From: Craterostigma plantagineum
Lineage: Eukaryota > Streptophyta > Magnoliopsida > Lamiales > Linderniaceae
DNA: 64,000 nucleotides
Assembly: GCA_027422505.1 (NCBI GenBank)
Contig: JAPQWV010000404.1
Span: 62,001-126,000, forward strand
Direction: 5' to 3'
Below, one piece after another: positions 11,130-23,383 of this stretch. The translations under genes were made by a program, and so were the position numbers. Below the pieces are notes generated by a model that was given only the letters and a program-made list of their open reading frames with translations, made no database searches and was not told the DNA's origin. How positions within the stretch are numbered: the first letter of the stretch is position 1; each line of letters begins with the position of its first letter.

Positions 11130-12751
11130 TATGTTTCACGCTGTTCCAGCGTCCTTGCAAAATGAGTGTTACAGAAATACGTACCTTTGTCGCTAATTAT
11201 GCAACGAGGTGAGCCAAATCGAGAAAATAATGTTTTCAAAAATTTTACGACAACCCTAGCATCATTAGTGGGTAGCGCTTGTGCCTCTACCCATTTTGAA
11301 ACATAGTCAACTGTAACTAGGATATATCGGTTCTTGAAAGAGGTAGGAAACGGACCCATAAAATCAATGCCCCAAACATCAAATATTTCACATACAAGAA
11401 TAAAATCCTGAGGCATTTCATTTCGCTTAGAAATATTACCCGTCCGTTGGCACCTATCACATTCCTCTACATATTTTTGAGCGTCTTTGAAAATCGTAGG
11501 CCAATAAAAATCACATTCGAGTACCTTTTGTGCAGTTCGATTACCTCCGTAATATCCTCCACATGGCCCGGAATGACAATGGCTCAAGATTTTAACCGTC
11601 TTGGGAAAGGACACGCATCGCCAGATTATCTTGTCTGCGCATACCCTAAACAAATACGGATCATCCCAAAAATAATATTTCAAGTTCGAGAAGAATTTCT
11701 TCCTCTGATGACTTGTGTATCCCTTTGGCATGATCCTAGCGACAAGATAATTAGCAAAATTGGCGTACCACGGGGTTTCATCGAATACCTCGCCTATAGC
11801 ATATAAATGCTCGTCGGGAAATTGGTCTCGGATGACTTCCTCGTTGGTAACCTCATGGGCTGCATCTTGAAGTCTTGACAAGTGATCAGTTGCGCAATTC
11901 TTGCTACCTTTTTGGTCACGAAATTCTACATCGAACTCTTGGAGTAACATAATCCATCGAATAAGCCTCGGTTTTGCATCCGGCTTCGCGAAGAGGTGTT
12001 TGAGGGCTGAATGATCCGTGTAGATGATGACTTTTGAGAGAACTAGATATGGACGGAATTTGTCGACGACGAACACGACTGCGAGAAACTCCTTCTCTAT
12101 GGTAGTGTAATTCACCTGGGCCTGGTTGAGAGTTTTGTTCGCATAGTGTATCGGCTGAAAATGCTTTTCCCGTCGCTGCCCCAAAACTGCACCTACTGCA
12201 AAATCACTTGCATCGCACATTAGTTCGAATGGTAGGCTCCAATTGGGGGCTACCATAACAGGGGCATTAATTAGCTTATCCTTAAGTATGGTAAAAGCAT
12301 TCATGCACCCGGATGTAAATTCGTAAGGCACGTCTTTCTCAAGTAAACGAGTTAAAGGCCTAGCAATATTAGAAAAATCCTTAATAAATCTACGATAAAA
12401 ACCCGCATGTCCTAGGAAACTTCTAATTGCCTTTACCGACGAAGGTGGAGGTAATCGTTCTATGGTTTTTATTTTAGCTCTATCTACCTCGATACCTCTC
12501 GACGATATCTTATGACCTAAAACAATACCCTCTCTTACCATAAAATGACATTTCGCCCAATTTAGCACAAGGTTTGTTTCCTCACATCGCTGAAGTACTT
12601 TCTTTAAATTAAATAAGCGTAGCTCGAACGAGTCACCAAAAATTAAAAAATCATCCATGAATACCTCCATTCCGTCACCTATTAGTTTGTCGAAGATAGC
12701 CATCATGCAGCGTTGGAAGGTGACCGGAGCATTGCAAAGTCCAAAAGGCAT
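11129..12751 (-). pseudogene. Element G pol: RT palm end, RNase H, integrase core (540 codons open)
   Basis: The longest open gypsy frame starts with MPFGLCNAPVTFQRCM. It holds the RT catalytic block VFMDDFLIF, RNase H (LMCDASDFAVGAVLG; YTDHSALKHLF), the integrase zinc finger and the core (DVWGIDFMGPFP; IISDKGTYF). In the zinc finger the expected second His of the GGH motif is Tyr (GGYYGG), while the CX2C pair (ECDRCQR) is present. A stop just upstream at 12752-12754 and a frameshift at ~11129 interrupt it, so it cannot work although it is well conserved. Confidence 0.9.
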
Positions 12752-12754
12752 CCG

Positions 12755-13380
12755 TTAGTAGGCGAATGTACCAAACGGGCACGTGAACGTCGTTTTCTCT
12801 TGATCCTCGGGTGCAATGGGAATCTGCAAATAACCTGAAAGTCCATCGAGAAAACAATAAAATTCATGACCAGACAACCGTTCAAGCATTTGATCAATAA
12901 AAGGAAGAGAAAAGTGGTCTTTTCGCGTCGCGTCATTTAATTTGCGATAGTCAATGCAAACACGCCATTCCGTGACAGTCCTCGTCGGAATGAGTTCGTT
13001 ATTCTCATTGGGTACAACTGTCATTCTCCTTTTTTCAGCACTACCTGAACTGGGCTCACCCATGCAGTATCCGAGATTGGGTAAATCACTCCCTTGTCGA
13101 GCAGTTTTATTACCTCGGCCTTTACTACCTCCTTCATGTTGGGGTTCAGACGCCTTTGGTGTTGTATCACCGGTTTGAACTCTTCTTCCATGAGAATCTT
13201 ATGCATGCAAAACGCCGGGCTTATTCCTCGAATATCGGCTATTTTCCATGCGAGCGCCTTCTTGTGCTCCCGTAGTGTGTCTAAGAGCTCAATTTTCTGC
13301 TCTTTCTCCAGATTTGACGCGATGATTACTGGAAGCTTTGCATTTTCCTCGAGGAAAGCGTACTCCAAGTGATCGGGCAA
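12755..13380 (-). pseudogene. Element G reverse transcriptase, N-terminal part
   Basis: Frames 13380-13021 and 13063-12755 together give the linker and RT fingers: LEKEQKIELLDTLREHKKAL, WKIADIRGISPAFCMHKI, then WRVCIDYRKLNDATRKDHF and the first catalytic region CFLDGLSGY. One frameshift lies near 13030 and a stop at 12752-12754. Confidence 0.85.
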
Positions 13381-13651
13381 TTGCTTGAGCTCGAGCGTTG
13401 GTGGTTCCTCGACCGAGATCTTCTCACGATTTTCTTCCTGCTCTTTTGCACCTTGGTTGTTGGTTTCTCAGTGACATTCTTCTCATCTACATCTGCTTGG
13501 GCAACGACGAGGGGTAGGTCATCGTTTGTATCTTCCTTATGGAGTTCCTCGTTTTCCTCTATTTCTTGCTTTGAGCTGAATGAATCGGGCTACGAAAGTC
13601 CCTGCAACGACAAAAATTCATTCCATGCATCGATATAAAAGCACTTATCAT
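13381..13651 (-). other. Element G protease-RT linker, decayed
   Basis: A low-complexity acidic linker usual between protease and RT of Athila elements. Stops occur in all minus frames here, so only the position supports the call. Confidence 0.4.
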
Positions 13652-14308
13652 CTAACTTCTCAGCATTATTCCTAAGATTATATGAATATTTTCATCTTCC
13701 TCCATGTGGAGAATTACAAAATCTGCAGGAATGATAAATTTATCAACTTTAACAAGAACATCCTCGATAGTACCCCTAGGAGATTTAACAGATCTATCCG
13801 CTAATTGTATACTCATCCTAGTAGGTTTGCGTTCCCCTAAGCCAAGTTTCTTGAACATCGAATAAGGCTTTAAATTTATACTAGGACCTAAGTCAGCCAA
13901 TGCCTTATGTACAACAAAATCGCCTATTAAACAAGGTATAGTGAAACTCCCCGCGTCTTTTAATTTTTTCGGGATTTTGCTTTGTAAGATGACGGAGCAT
14001 TCCCCTCGTAGTTCGACTGTGGACACGTCTTCGAGCTTGCGTTTGTTCGTGATAAGGTCCTTCAAGTATTTTGCCCAACGAGGCATCTGCGCAAGGGCCT
14101 CAACAAGTGGTAAATTAATGTGTAATTGTTTAAAAACTGCAAGGAATTTACCAAACTGATCGTCAACGATGTCCCTTTTAAGCCTCACTGGGTATGGAAT
14201 TTTCGGTTGATATGCCTTGACAGGTGGCTTAGGTACGGTCTCCTCTTCTTTGTTGGCCTCGATGTTTGCTTTCACGGGCTCAACATTCTTCTTCTTCAAT
14301 TTCTGCAC
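13652..14308 (-). pseudogene. Element G gag C-terminus and aspartic protease
   Basis: 218 open codons. Residues ~35-110 carry the Athila gag/protease hallmark (YPVRLKRDIVDDQFGKFLAV, then LAQMPRWAKYLKDL). The protease follows with the active-site ALADLGPSIN (Athila elements usually have DLGAS) and the flap region (DFVILHMEEDENIHIILG). The frame breaks directly after ILG, where RPFL is normally found. Confidence 0.85.
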
Positions 14309-14404
14309 CTCCTCGAGCTCTCACCCGTTATGAAGCATTACCGCCTTTACGTGGTGGTCCTTTGGGTTGGTCTCGGTGTAGCTCGACAATGAACCGGGAG
14401 GACG

Positions 14405-15041
14405 TTATTGGATTGATTCGGCAATCTGTCCAACTTGTTTATCCAAGGCTCGTAGGGAAGATTCGGTGTTTTGCAACCGTGCCTCTTGATTGTCCAAGCG
14501 AGAGTCGAGCTTTCCCATTAGCTTCTCGAGCATTCCCTCCAACTTATCACCGCGACCTTGAGGAGCAACTTCGGAATTTCCACCGTGGTATCCATGCGAC
14601 CTTTGATTTTGAAATCCCGGTGGAGATTGATGTTGATTCCCATAGGTCAGGTTCGGATGAACTCGATTTGGAACGAAGTTTCGCTGACCTTGGTAATTCC
14701 CCGTGTAATCGACTTGCTCAGTCGTAATAGCAGCGGGACAGTTAGCTGCGTCATGGCTTCCTCCGCATGTAGTGCATGGCCGAATATACGTCGGATACGA
14801 ATGAGAAGGCGCACCAGCTACGGGGGTCATCAGGGCAGGTTGTAATTGGACAGCGTTAACGGCCAGCCGTTGCTAGCTAAGGCATGAGCGCGTTCATCAA
14901 GGTCTGCATTTGAAGATTAGTCGGTGACATTTGTTGTTGTAGGGCGTCGAACTTGGCGTTCATCGCAGTGGTGTTGTCGACGTCGTACATCCCTGGAGGT
15001 TTACCTCGATTGCTTGAACTTCCTCGTCGAAAACTATTTGC
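14405..15041 (-). pseudogene. Element G gag with zinc knuckle, N-terminus deleted
   Basis: The frame 14830-14405 has a CCHC knuckle CTTCGGSHDAANC, Gln/Asn/Gly-rich sequence and a coiled coil (LEKLMGKLDSRLDNQEARLQ). Upstream decay runs to 15041, where the sequence switches abruptly into LTR sequence at CGAGACTC. The gag N-terminus, PBS and LTR end are missing. Confidence 0.75.
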
Positions 15042-16557
15042 ACGAGACTCACAAACAACTAATCAACGAACTAAATAGCCGGGCAAGCTTCCCTAACTAC
15101 TTAACCGAAGATTGCATTAAAAACACAGTGAATCCCACTATTAGATTTGACTCTAATCCGGCGGGGTAGTTCAACCTATCTCTAGCGATGAGTTTATTCT
15201 GCTCGTTTACGAGTAGTCTAATCGTTCGCCCCTCTCTCGAGCGTAGCGTACGATTTCCCAACTTCGTTAACTTAAACACTTGGACATGATAAGCTAACTA
15301 GACAATTTCAATCACATAGACATAATTAAAATTATAGGCTTCATAAACGAGTCGTAACAATAGCAATACATCAAATACACGTAACATACGATCGATCTCG
15401 CTAGGGTTCATCTCATCTCAAATACAATAAATTTAGCTACTCATTATCATCACAACAAAGCACGTAATTAACATCGAATACATCATAAATACTTCCCTGA
15501 ATTCGACTTCGAAGTTAATCTCGTTCTTCGTTTAGGACTTTTATCAAGCACTTGGTGAGCAACTAATGTTGTGTTCTTGGGGCTTAGAATGGTAATGTGT
15601 ATGTAACTATGTGTATGTATATATGAGTTTAGATTGGTCTTTCACGTATCTCCCTTTCTTCTCATTACATTGGCTCTATATATAGATGTTTCTCCTTCCT
15701 TCGTCATTTTTCTTGAGCCATGCTAAATATGAGAAAATCTCATCTTCAAAGATTTGTGTTCTTCTTTTCAACGTAAGTTCCAAGGAGTTGCCAAAATCAG
15801 ATTCTTGTCTCCCATGCTTGAAAGATTGTAGCCTCCAAAGTCGTAATTGCATCTGTTTCAGCCCTCAAAAACAGATCCTTGTCATGGTTTAGCTCTTAAG
15901 AAGATAAGATAAATTAAAGTTGCTTTTTTTGTAAGTTCTTGACTTTAAACATGTCCACACGGACGTTCACGGTCTCTTGTATGCATTCTCATGGCAGTGA
16001 CAACTTAAATCCTGAAGAAAAACACGTCTCTACCCTGTTCACGGCTTCGTATACTACCCTTCACGGCCGTGAAGCGTTCGGGGGTTAGAAAATGGGTTTC
16101 TGCCCGCCTTCACAGCCTGTGGCACCTCATTTCACTCCCATGAAGCACTCTTCACGGCCTAGTTGATCAATGTTTACGTCCGTGATGCAATCGGGTAAGG
16201 AAACAGCTCTCTGGTGCTCTTCATGGCCTCGTGCAAACGATTCACGGCCGTGACTAATTTCCTGCAAAACAGCAGCACATTCAAAAATTCATATCTACTA
16301 TTCTCGACCTCGGTTTGAAATTCCCTTTGGATAGAATCAAGATTAGAAAGTTCTCTATCTATGGTTAAAATTTCAGGTCAATCGGACGTCATTTACCCCG
16401 TGATCATTGAGAAATACGAAACTGTCACAAAACTGCCGTAAAACGTTTGGTTTTGTTGTGAAACCATATTATAGCACAAAAATAATCAAAACGAATTCAT
16501 TTATCATGCAAACAGCTTAAATATAACAAATATAATTGTAAGAAAATACGTTTATCA
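15042..16557 (-). repeat. Element G 5' LTR remnant
   Basis: 1516 bp matching 7465-8969. The outer end (TGATAAACG on the minus strand) and the ATCAC duplication are intact. The inner ~390 bp, equal to 7076-7464 of the other copy, is deleted. Confidence 0.88.
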
Positions 16558-16562
16558 ATCAC

Positions 16563-17023
16563 AATTCAAGAATGCATTATTTACGTCCATCTGGAAAAGA
16601 TGCCAGCCTTGAGATGTCGCTAGAGATAACACCACTTTTAAGGTGCTAGATTTGGCAACCGGAGCGAACGTGTCAATGTAATCAACACCTTCTTGTTGAC
16701 CTTATAAACCATTGGTATCCAATGGAACGTCGCCCATCTGGTAATGGAACTATCGACCAAGTTTCTTTATCTTCCAAAGCATCTAGCTTTTCTTTCATAG
16801 CTTCTCTCCACTCACCACATTTGAGTGCTTGATGATAATATTGAGGCTCATATGTTGTGGAAACTGTTAAGGCAAGTTTCTTGTAGATTCCTGATAATCT
16901 GTGATATTTACAGAAATCTGAAATAGGATAACGAATAGTAGATGTACTAACAGATTTAATAAATGTATGCGATTGAGAGTGGGCAATGGTTATGTAACTG
17001 AAACTGCGCCCATCACTCCACAT
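16563..17023 (-). pseudogene. Element A reverse transcriptase, N-terminal part
   Basis: The minus frame reads YPISDFCKYHRLS, ALKCGEWREAMKEKLDAL and the W-rich start of RT_2 (TWSIVPLP), then to VNNAFLN at the gypsy insertion point. The reading continues past element G at 7075 as DLTEVVYMNLPPGYL. Frames are shifted near 16700. Confidence 0.8.
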
Positions 17024-18260
17024 TTAACATTGATCATAATCTCTCAATGCTGAAAACTCCCACTGGAATCTAGTACGTTCTAAACTCATAAGTGAGTACC
17101 ATCACAACTTATCTAGAATCCAGTGCGTTGTTTAAGAATAATTAGTTTCACAAACATATTATTCTATAGAAGGTCCTTAAACTCAAAGTTTACGTAAGTT
17201 CGATTTCCAATGCCCGCCCTTGGAAATACTTGTCCAACCCAATTGGACCATTCTAATACGTTATTTTATTCTTTATGCGTATTGGACCTATAGGCTTAAT
17301 GAATATCGAATATTGAGCTATCCAGATTGCTCCTTCTATAGCCCTTTTTATAGAGTAATACTTTATGCCAACTTATGCCACAATGTTAGATGCAAATTAT
17401 TACTAAACAATCCATTTTACTAGAATATGCATTTTCAAAAATCCATATTAGGACCATCCTTAGGTTGGATCAGATTCATATTGTTCAGTTCCACCGAACA
17501 ATAATGCAACATACAAATATAGTGGGTTTGTCAATTAAGAAATATACTGTAGAAGATATAACAATTATCGGGTTGACCGTATTATTCGTCAGGCTTTGAT
17601 AAGGACTTCTTCACTTGGCCTGACTCCCACTATTTTTCTCAAAATCCCATTCTCCTGATAGAGATTTCAAAAACCTCGTTGATGGTTTCATAGTGTGGTT
17701 GAGTTCCCCACTCCGCAGAAATAAGCCTCAACCTTACTGTTTGTTGGCCCATTAATCGGGTGGCGCCGTGTCCCACACGAACCCATAGACAGCCTCGTGT
17801 CCCACATGAGCCCATCTCATGAGTGTTTCAACAACTTCGTCTCCGGTCAGGAACCCTCACCCTAACAGGAATAATTGGGAAACAACCGGTCTAAGTGCGG
17901 CCTATCAACGTCTTTCTCAATCCTAACATTTAGAAATTCCGGCCCGTAGGATTTATAAGGCGTGAATATGTTTTGGAGAGCGGCGTTTCGACAGTCACCT
18001 GAAATATCCATGACAAGAGCGAAATGTTTGGCGCTGATAATTCAGAACAAACCGCACAAACACCCAAGTCATTTCAATAACGAGCTTGACTTAATTGCTT
18101 ATCGCACCGGGACCAACTACGACAAGAGCGAGATGATTGGCGCCGATAACTCGGAACAAACTGCACACGACACTCAAGCGCAATGGTTTCGAGCTTGATA
18201 GAAGACATGAACCTAGTCCTTTACTCACTTAGTATTTTGTCCAACCGGGAGAATACGTCC

Positions 18261-18304
<44 letters not shown>

Positions 18305-19410
18305 CACGTAACGTCCAACAAACATGCATGTAAATCGGTAAACCTAGGTTGCCTATAAGACGATCAGCGAGGACTATTTCTAATCTACTACATTTATTGA
18401 CAAAAATGACATCTCTTCATCTTTGGGGTAACGCCATATCTTCGAGTGATCCCCAAGTCCTCGAACGACTTCTTTTGTATTTTCGCCTCGTACTCGTACG
18501 GCCATCATACTTAAACTAGTTTTTCTAAAAATTAATGAAGTACGGGGGATCAGCTGTCCCGGACAACCCGCATAATATCAAAAAAATACAACTCAGGGGG
18601 ACCTTGTCACCCTTAACATATCACTCGAAAATAGATCCTAAGTCCACGATGACGCACGACAACAAACGCTCAAAAAAACCGAAACGAAATTTGGGCTTGT
18701 ATTGGGACAGGCCCATTAGGCCCATTAGGGTTACTTAGCTTGGTCTAATCTAGTTAAGCCCATCATACTATATTTTGGGCCAAACATTTAGATCCAAATA
18801 TGGAGAAATTGGACCATAACCTCATCGGCCCATCGAGGTTTCTAAAATCCCCGAAGCCCAAAAATAAAACTACCGGCCCTTATCGCTACTCGACCAGAGT
18901 CGAACTTTGCCATCACCGGAGTTCAAACCTGGATCCATTGAACGTCACAGTCCCAGTAAAAGTAATGCGTAATTTAACGCACGACAAGGGACAACCGCTC
19001 ATTTTTGAGCTTTTAATGAGTCCCTCAAACTCGAATCGGAAGTCGTTGGCGTCAGGGGTTCACCCCGAGCCAATGAACCTCACTATTCTCGTCTTAAGTA
19101 TCGCTGAAAATTTACGCATATCTACTCTAGACCACTAGATCTAAGCAATCCTAAAGTACACCCTTAAACTCATCTCCAAGAGTAAAGTTATAATCTGCGG
19201 GGAGACAACCACTACACTCACCATGGCCCTGCAATACGCCGGACCGCTCGCAACGAGACGGTGTTCCGACCATGCGAGCGCTCGATTTACAAATTCGAAC
19301 ATAGAACAACTCATGCTATGACGCTCAAGTGACTTGGTAATTTGCACAACCGAGATCATTTTGGGTTCATTTATGTCATTTCTTAACACCAAACATGGCT
19401 CTAATACCGT
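17024..19410. other. Element E interior, noncoding
   Basis: No gag, pol or host protein motif in any frame. It holds a (TAA)n tract at 18260-18302 and a ~110-bp imperfect tandem duplication at ~18010-18185, in which 'gacaagagcga.atg.ttggc' recurs. The frame at 18800-19138 shows no recognisable motif and is probably chance. Confidence 0.5.
18260..18302. repeat. (TAA)n microsatellite
   Basis: About fourteen uninterrupted TAA units inside the E interior. Confidence 0.95.
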
Positions 19411-21576
19411 TGTTGGGGAACTCCGGGTGTCATGAGATTGAATCCCGGACACAGCTGAAGTTTAAAATTTTTCTCGGGATCCCCGTGAGGAGCCCCGGAT
19501 CTCTTGGCTATGTAAGAAAATATGCATGAGATGTAATAAGGGTTTTCGAAGCTTACCCTCGTGGCAAAGATCCCAAGCTCTTGCTTTGCCGTCCTGGTTG
19601 TCGAAGTACACTCCGACCAACGACGTGACCTCTCTGAGCTCCAACACCTTGGCAAGATCATCATGCCGACCCTGGGACGTATCCAAGTTCCACCTCATCC
19701 TAAGGATGGCTAGAGAAGAGGAGAAGATGTAGGCGTGGTTGTGTTTTGTGTGTTTGATTTACTAAAAACTCAAACACACTTAAGTTTTTCTCAAATAACA
19801 AAATCGTATGCTCTCAACTCTCTCTAAACTCAAAGTTAGAGTGAGAAATAAGCTAGAATTCACTCATGGATGAAATTAGCAAGTCCTTAACTTAAAATCA
19901 ATTTTTCAACCATTAAAATGACTAAGTTTGATAAAATTGAATCATGTCCTACATGACTCGGTTTTGTTTGATTCCCTTGTTTTTAAATCATCAAATTATT
20001 AGATATTGACCCACAAATCTAATAAAAAACAATGGACGGATTTGGACTTTATTGGACAAGTTTTGACCAAAACTGTCGGTTCACGGCCTCGTGCATAGCC
20101 CTTCACGACCGTGACTTTCTCTTAGCTCACTTCTGCCGGCCTTCACGACCGTGATAGTCTCGGGGCTCAAAATAAGCTCACCGGTATGCTTCACGGCCTA
20201 GAACAGTGCCTTTCACGATCGTGATGATTTCGGCAGCATTGCGACAGTTTTGTATTTCTTTCCGATCGAGGCGTAAACGATATCCGATGAACTTGAAATT
20301 TTTACCACATAAAGCAGACTCACCAAAATTGATTCTTACTAAAGGGATTCCGAATCCAAGCACTAGATTGGGAGATACGAATTTCTTAATTTGTTGCTAC
20401 TTTTTAGGCGGGCTTCACAACCGTGGCGAGCCTTGCTCGTGGTTGTGAACACTATTTCCGATCCATTCTCCATCGTTTCATTCCGAGAATCTAAGTTCAT
20501 GTAAATATAGTTTCTAAAACTTATAGTTAACGTTTTATTAACGTCTCAAAGCCCGTGAAATCGCATCTCACTTTATCAGATACTGTCTCAGTGATCCTTT
20601 TTAAGCGCGACTCTCTTGGTTCGTCTCAGGAATCCAGAATTCGATAAGCAACTAGCCAATCCCGTGGTATCGAATAGATCCTGTATTGAGTATGATCTTT
20701 GATCTACGAATCGACTATAGATTGTCGTCGTACATATAGACCCTCCACTTATGTCCCGGTCGAGTGAGAGCCATGGAAATGTCAAACTCATTAACCCGGC
20801 ACTAGGTCTAATTCGTGACGACGAAATTACTAAACTACACTCGTCCCACATGAGTTAGTTTTTATACTTTGCAAACAGTAATTCCTCATCCCCAAATATG
20901 CTTAGGACATATACCTCGATTACTTGTGATGTTATGAATCCCGCACGACTGGCAATGCCCAGCAGTTGCGCTTCGTTGTCAAGACTGCAAGTCGTCGCTG
21001 ACCTATGTTCAACCTCGAGCAAGGTGGGCCTAGCAAAACTAGTGACAAGTCAGGACCCCGAAGCCAACTCTGTCAATGACCATTCGGCTAACGTGCACGC
21101 ATACTACTATAATCAATCGACCGAGTATTGACACTCAGCGAGTAATTAGCCATGTGATCGTCGATTACGAGTCGTGTCCAAATATAAGTTAATCTATGAT
21201 TCAACTCATATCAATGTTACGATCTCCCACTTTCCAAGTGAATGATTGGCACAATCATTTTAGAGTCGTCAACAAATAAGTCATGATCAACATACAGTCA
21301 CCCTACTGAAGTCTAAGACTTATGGACTAATTTAATATCCGAGAATAACAGCTCAGCGGTGTCCCCTCTCTCATCCCATGAGAATCGGTGACTAAACTCG
21401 CATATATAGGATTTATTTATTTACCGTCTCACCGGATGCCTAGTAAGACTAGATAGGTAAATAAATAATATATCTTTTGTAAATTACATAAATAAATATT
21501 TGAATACAGTATCCAAATATTTAAATGCCATATTCATTACATCCTCGAATGACATTCCGAGGGCATGTCCCCAACA
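19411..21576 (-). repeat. Element E 5' LTR
   Basis: The ends are themselves inverted: TGTTGGGGA at one end and TCCCCAACA at the other. The PBS-like CGGTATTAGAGCCATG (minus strand) abuts at 19410. It carries TTCACGGCC modules at 20079-20450 like those in the Athila LTR. Short reading frames inside are not convincing. Confidence 0.75.
20079..20450. repeat. TTCACGGCC/TCACGACCGTGA modules in the E LTR
   Basis: At least three palindromic modules: TTCACGGCCTCG...CTTCACGACCGTGA (20079-20113), CCTTCACGACCGTGA (~20137-20153) and TTCACGGCCTAG...TTCACGATCGTGA (20191-20224). A longer imperfect inverted repeat, CTTCACAACCGTG...TGGTTGTGAA, lies at 20414-20450. The layout equals that of element G although the rest of the two LTRs looks unrelated. 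Confidence 0.65.
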
Positions 21577-22358
21577 CCCCATATATCACAATGCACAAGA
21601 TCAAATGCTGAGCGTGCAATATTATTTTGAGGATATAAGGGCAATAGAGTTTGCTTGGCTAAAGGACATATTTTGCAAAAATCATGTGAATCAGAAAATT
21701 CTTCACATTTCAAATTCTGTCTAAGCTTATTCAAGAACATTATGTGATGGATGCACTAACCTCCTATGCCAAACATCAATGGGAACATTGCATTGAACTG
21801 AATTTGAAGCTAAATTTCACCAAAACTAGCAACAGAAACAGACACAAGATCAACGGTGTTTAACACGTAAAGTCCCTCATTTCTACTACCCTTGCCAATC
21901 ATCAACCTCTAAGTTGAATCCTGTATGACAAAGTGATCACTAAAAAAGGTCATGACAACTTTAGTAGAAGCAGTTAGGGAGCTTACTGAAAATAGATTAA
22001 ATAAAAATTGAGGTACATATAGTACTTCAGACAAAGTCAGGTTTTGCCCAATCTTAATAGTTCCTGCCAAACATACCTCTGTTGAATCATCATTAGGCAA
22101 TGTGATATACACCGGATTAATGGAATATAATGATTCGGATACTTCAGGACAACAACTTATATGCCTTGAAGCACCCGAGTCTACCAGCCATATCTTGTTA
22201 GAAACTAGTGTAGGTAGATTAAAAGATAAGCACAAACCTCTTTTACTAACTGTGTGCTGCTGGGATAACAGCGGTTGATGAGCATCTGGTGTGTTGATCA
22301 ACAACTTGAGCTGATGTAGCTGTTGAGCGCTTAACTGTTGGATAAAATTTTTTGCCAC
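21577..22358 (-). pseudogene. Element A protease, pre-integrase and start of integrase
   Basis: The frame 22358-21909 holds the aspartic protease active site IWLVDSGASRHISC and the following VLYVPQFLFNLFSVS block. A second frame 21740-21577 holds the pre-integrase zinc-binding segment (FCKICPLAKQ) and FDLVHCDIWG, the first catalytic Asp of the integrase. The sequence then runs straight into the LTR of element E. Confidence 0.8.
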
Positions 22359-22419
22359 TGCCCTACAATTTCCATGCTCCTTAGGACCATTCGCTTCATG
22401 TTGTTGTGCTATAACTTGG

Positions 22420-22896
22420 TTAATTCTGGTATTTTAGTCCAAATATTCTGTTTGAACCCGATGGAAGTCCATGTATCCTATAGCAAGTTCCGATCGTGTG
22501 TCCAGACCTGCAGCAATGAGTGCAAAATAGCTTTCGTCCTTTCTTGGCATTGGTAAATGATCCTGTAGGTGGTTGAGAAGCATTGGGCATAACAGATGTT
22601 GGTGGTCCTTTGGCCAAGAAGGACATATGATGTCCATCATCTTCTTGTTCCTTAACAAAATCAGTATTAATCGACCTCTGCCTTTCTTCTTGTGACACCA
22701 AGGAGAAGACCTTATTAATAGCAGGAAGAGGCTCCATTAGAAGAATCTGTCCTCTGATGTGCTCATATGATTCATTTAGCCCCATCAAGAAAGTAATTAC
22801 ATGGTCCCTCTCGAACTAAGATTTCAATTCCTTGATTCCACCGCATTTACAGCTTCCAAAGGTACAAGAAGGTCTAAATTTGTGAGCTCATCCCAC
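22420..22896 (-). pseudogene. Element A gag, C-terminal half with zinc knuckle
   Basis: It resumes the gag frame after element B (WDELTNLDLL), then MMGLNESYEHIRGQILLMEP and the CCHC knuckle CTHCCRSGHTIGTC. This is the same order as in the intact gag of element D. One frameshift lies around 22790-22800. Confidence 0.8.
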
Positions 22897-22901
22897 GTCT
22901 T

Positions 22902-23383
22902 TGTTAAGGAATTAGCTCAATTAACACCAAACAATAATCTCAAATTGAATCACGATCAAGTTGATTAAAACTAATATTAGCAAAGTAAAATTGACAAGCA
23001 GATATACATGGTTCGACTAATGAGTTTAGCCTACGTCCACGGTCCAAGGATCCAAGCTTTATTGATGATTTTCGATCGGAGTTTACAGAGCACTTCGCAA
23101 TCTATAGATCTCGTGTTTACAACTTTCTCTCAAGCTCAAACTATAGAAAGTTACACACACTAAAAAATGATCGTTCACACACAACTCACGCCCTTTATAT
23201 GATCAGGTTTCGCGAGTATTAAACCTCAAGAGAATCGTGCCCGCGACATCATAAGTAACCAACAACACTTCAATTCGAATTCCTTATTCGAACTAGTTGC
23301 AAGAATTCAAATTTCTTACTCGAATTGCTTACTCGAATTACTTATTCGATTTCTTCACTGGGAGTTCATGGGAAATCCTAAAA
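22902..23383 (-). repeat. Element B 3' LTR
   Basis: 482 bp. It is preceded on the minus strand by a GAGGTGGAGTTT polypurine tract (from ~23384). Its outer end TTAACA abuts the GTCTT duplication. A region of repeated 'ttattcgaa/ttactcgaatt' lies at 23260-23350. Confidence 0.85.

Larger units (their letters stand above)
7076..16557 (-). mobile_element. Element G: Ty3/gypsy retrotransposon, Athila-type, nested in A
   Basis: 9482 bp, starts TGATCGAG and ends TTTATCA on the plus strand, flanked by ATCAC at 7071-7075 and 16558-16562. It splits the RT gene of element A. Minus-strand order is LTR remnant, gag with zinc knuckle, protease, RT, RNase H, integrase, a 1.5-kb noncoding spacer, polypurine tract and LTR. 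The gag-protease sequence (KQLHINLPLVEALAQMP, ALADLGPSIN) and very long LTRs fit the Athila lineage of non-chromodomain Ty3 elements. Its 5' LTR has lost its inner ~390 bp, with the PBS and gag start. Confidence 0.9.
17024..21576 (-). mobile_element. Element E: large-LTR element without recognised genes (LARD-like), truncated
   Basis: A 2166-bp LTR (19411-21576) starts TGTTGGGGAC and ends TCCCCAACA on the minus strand. It is followed by a PBS-like CGGTATTAGAGCC and ~2.4 kb of interior without gag or pol motifs. No second LTR is found before element A sequence resumes near 17023. Most of A's integrase is missing at the same place, so one deletion probably removed E's 3' half and that part of A. 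The family is unknown; it may be a non-autonomous large retrotransposon derivative. Confidence 0.7.

Noticed and set aside
18800..19138. 112-codon ORF inside element E
   Set aside because: No motif, no homologous frame elsewhere in the window, and surrounded by noncoding repeat interior. Chance opening is likely.
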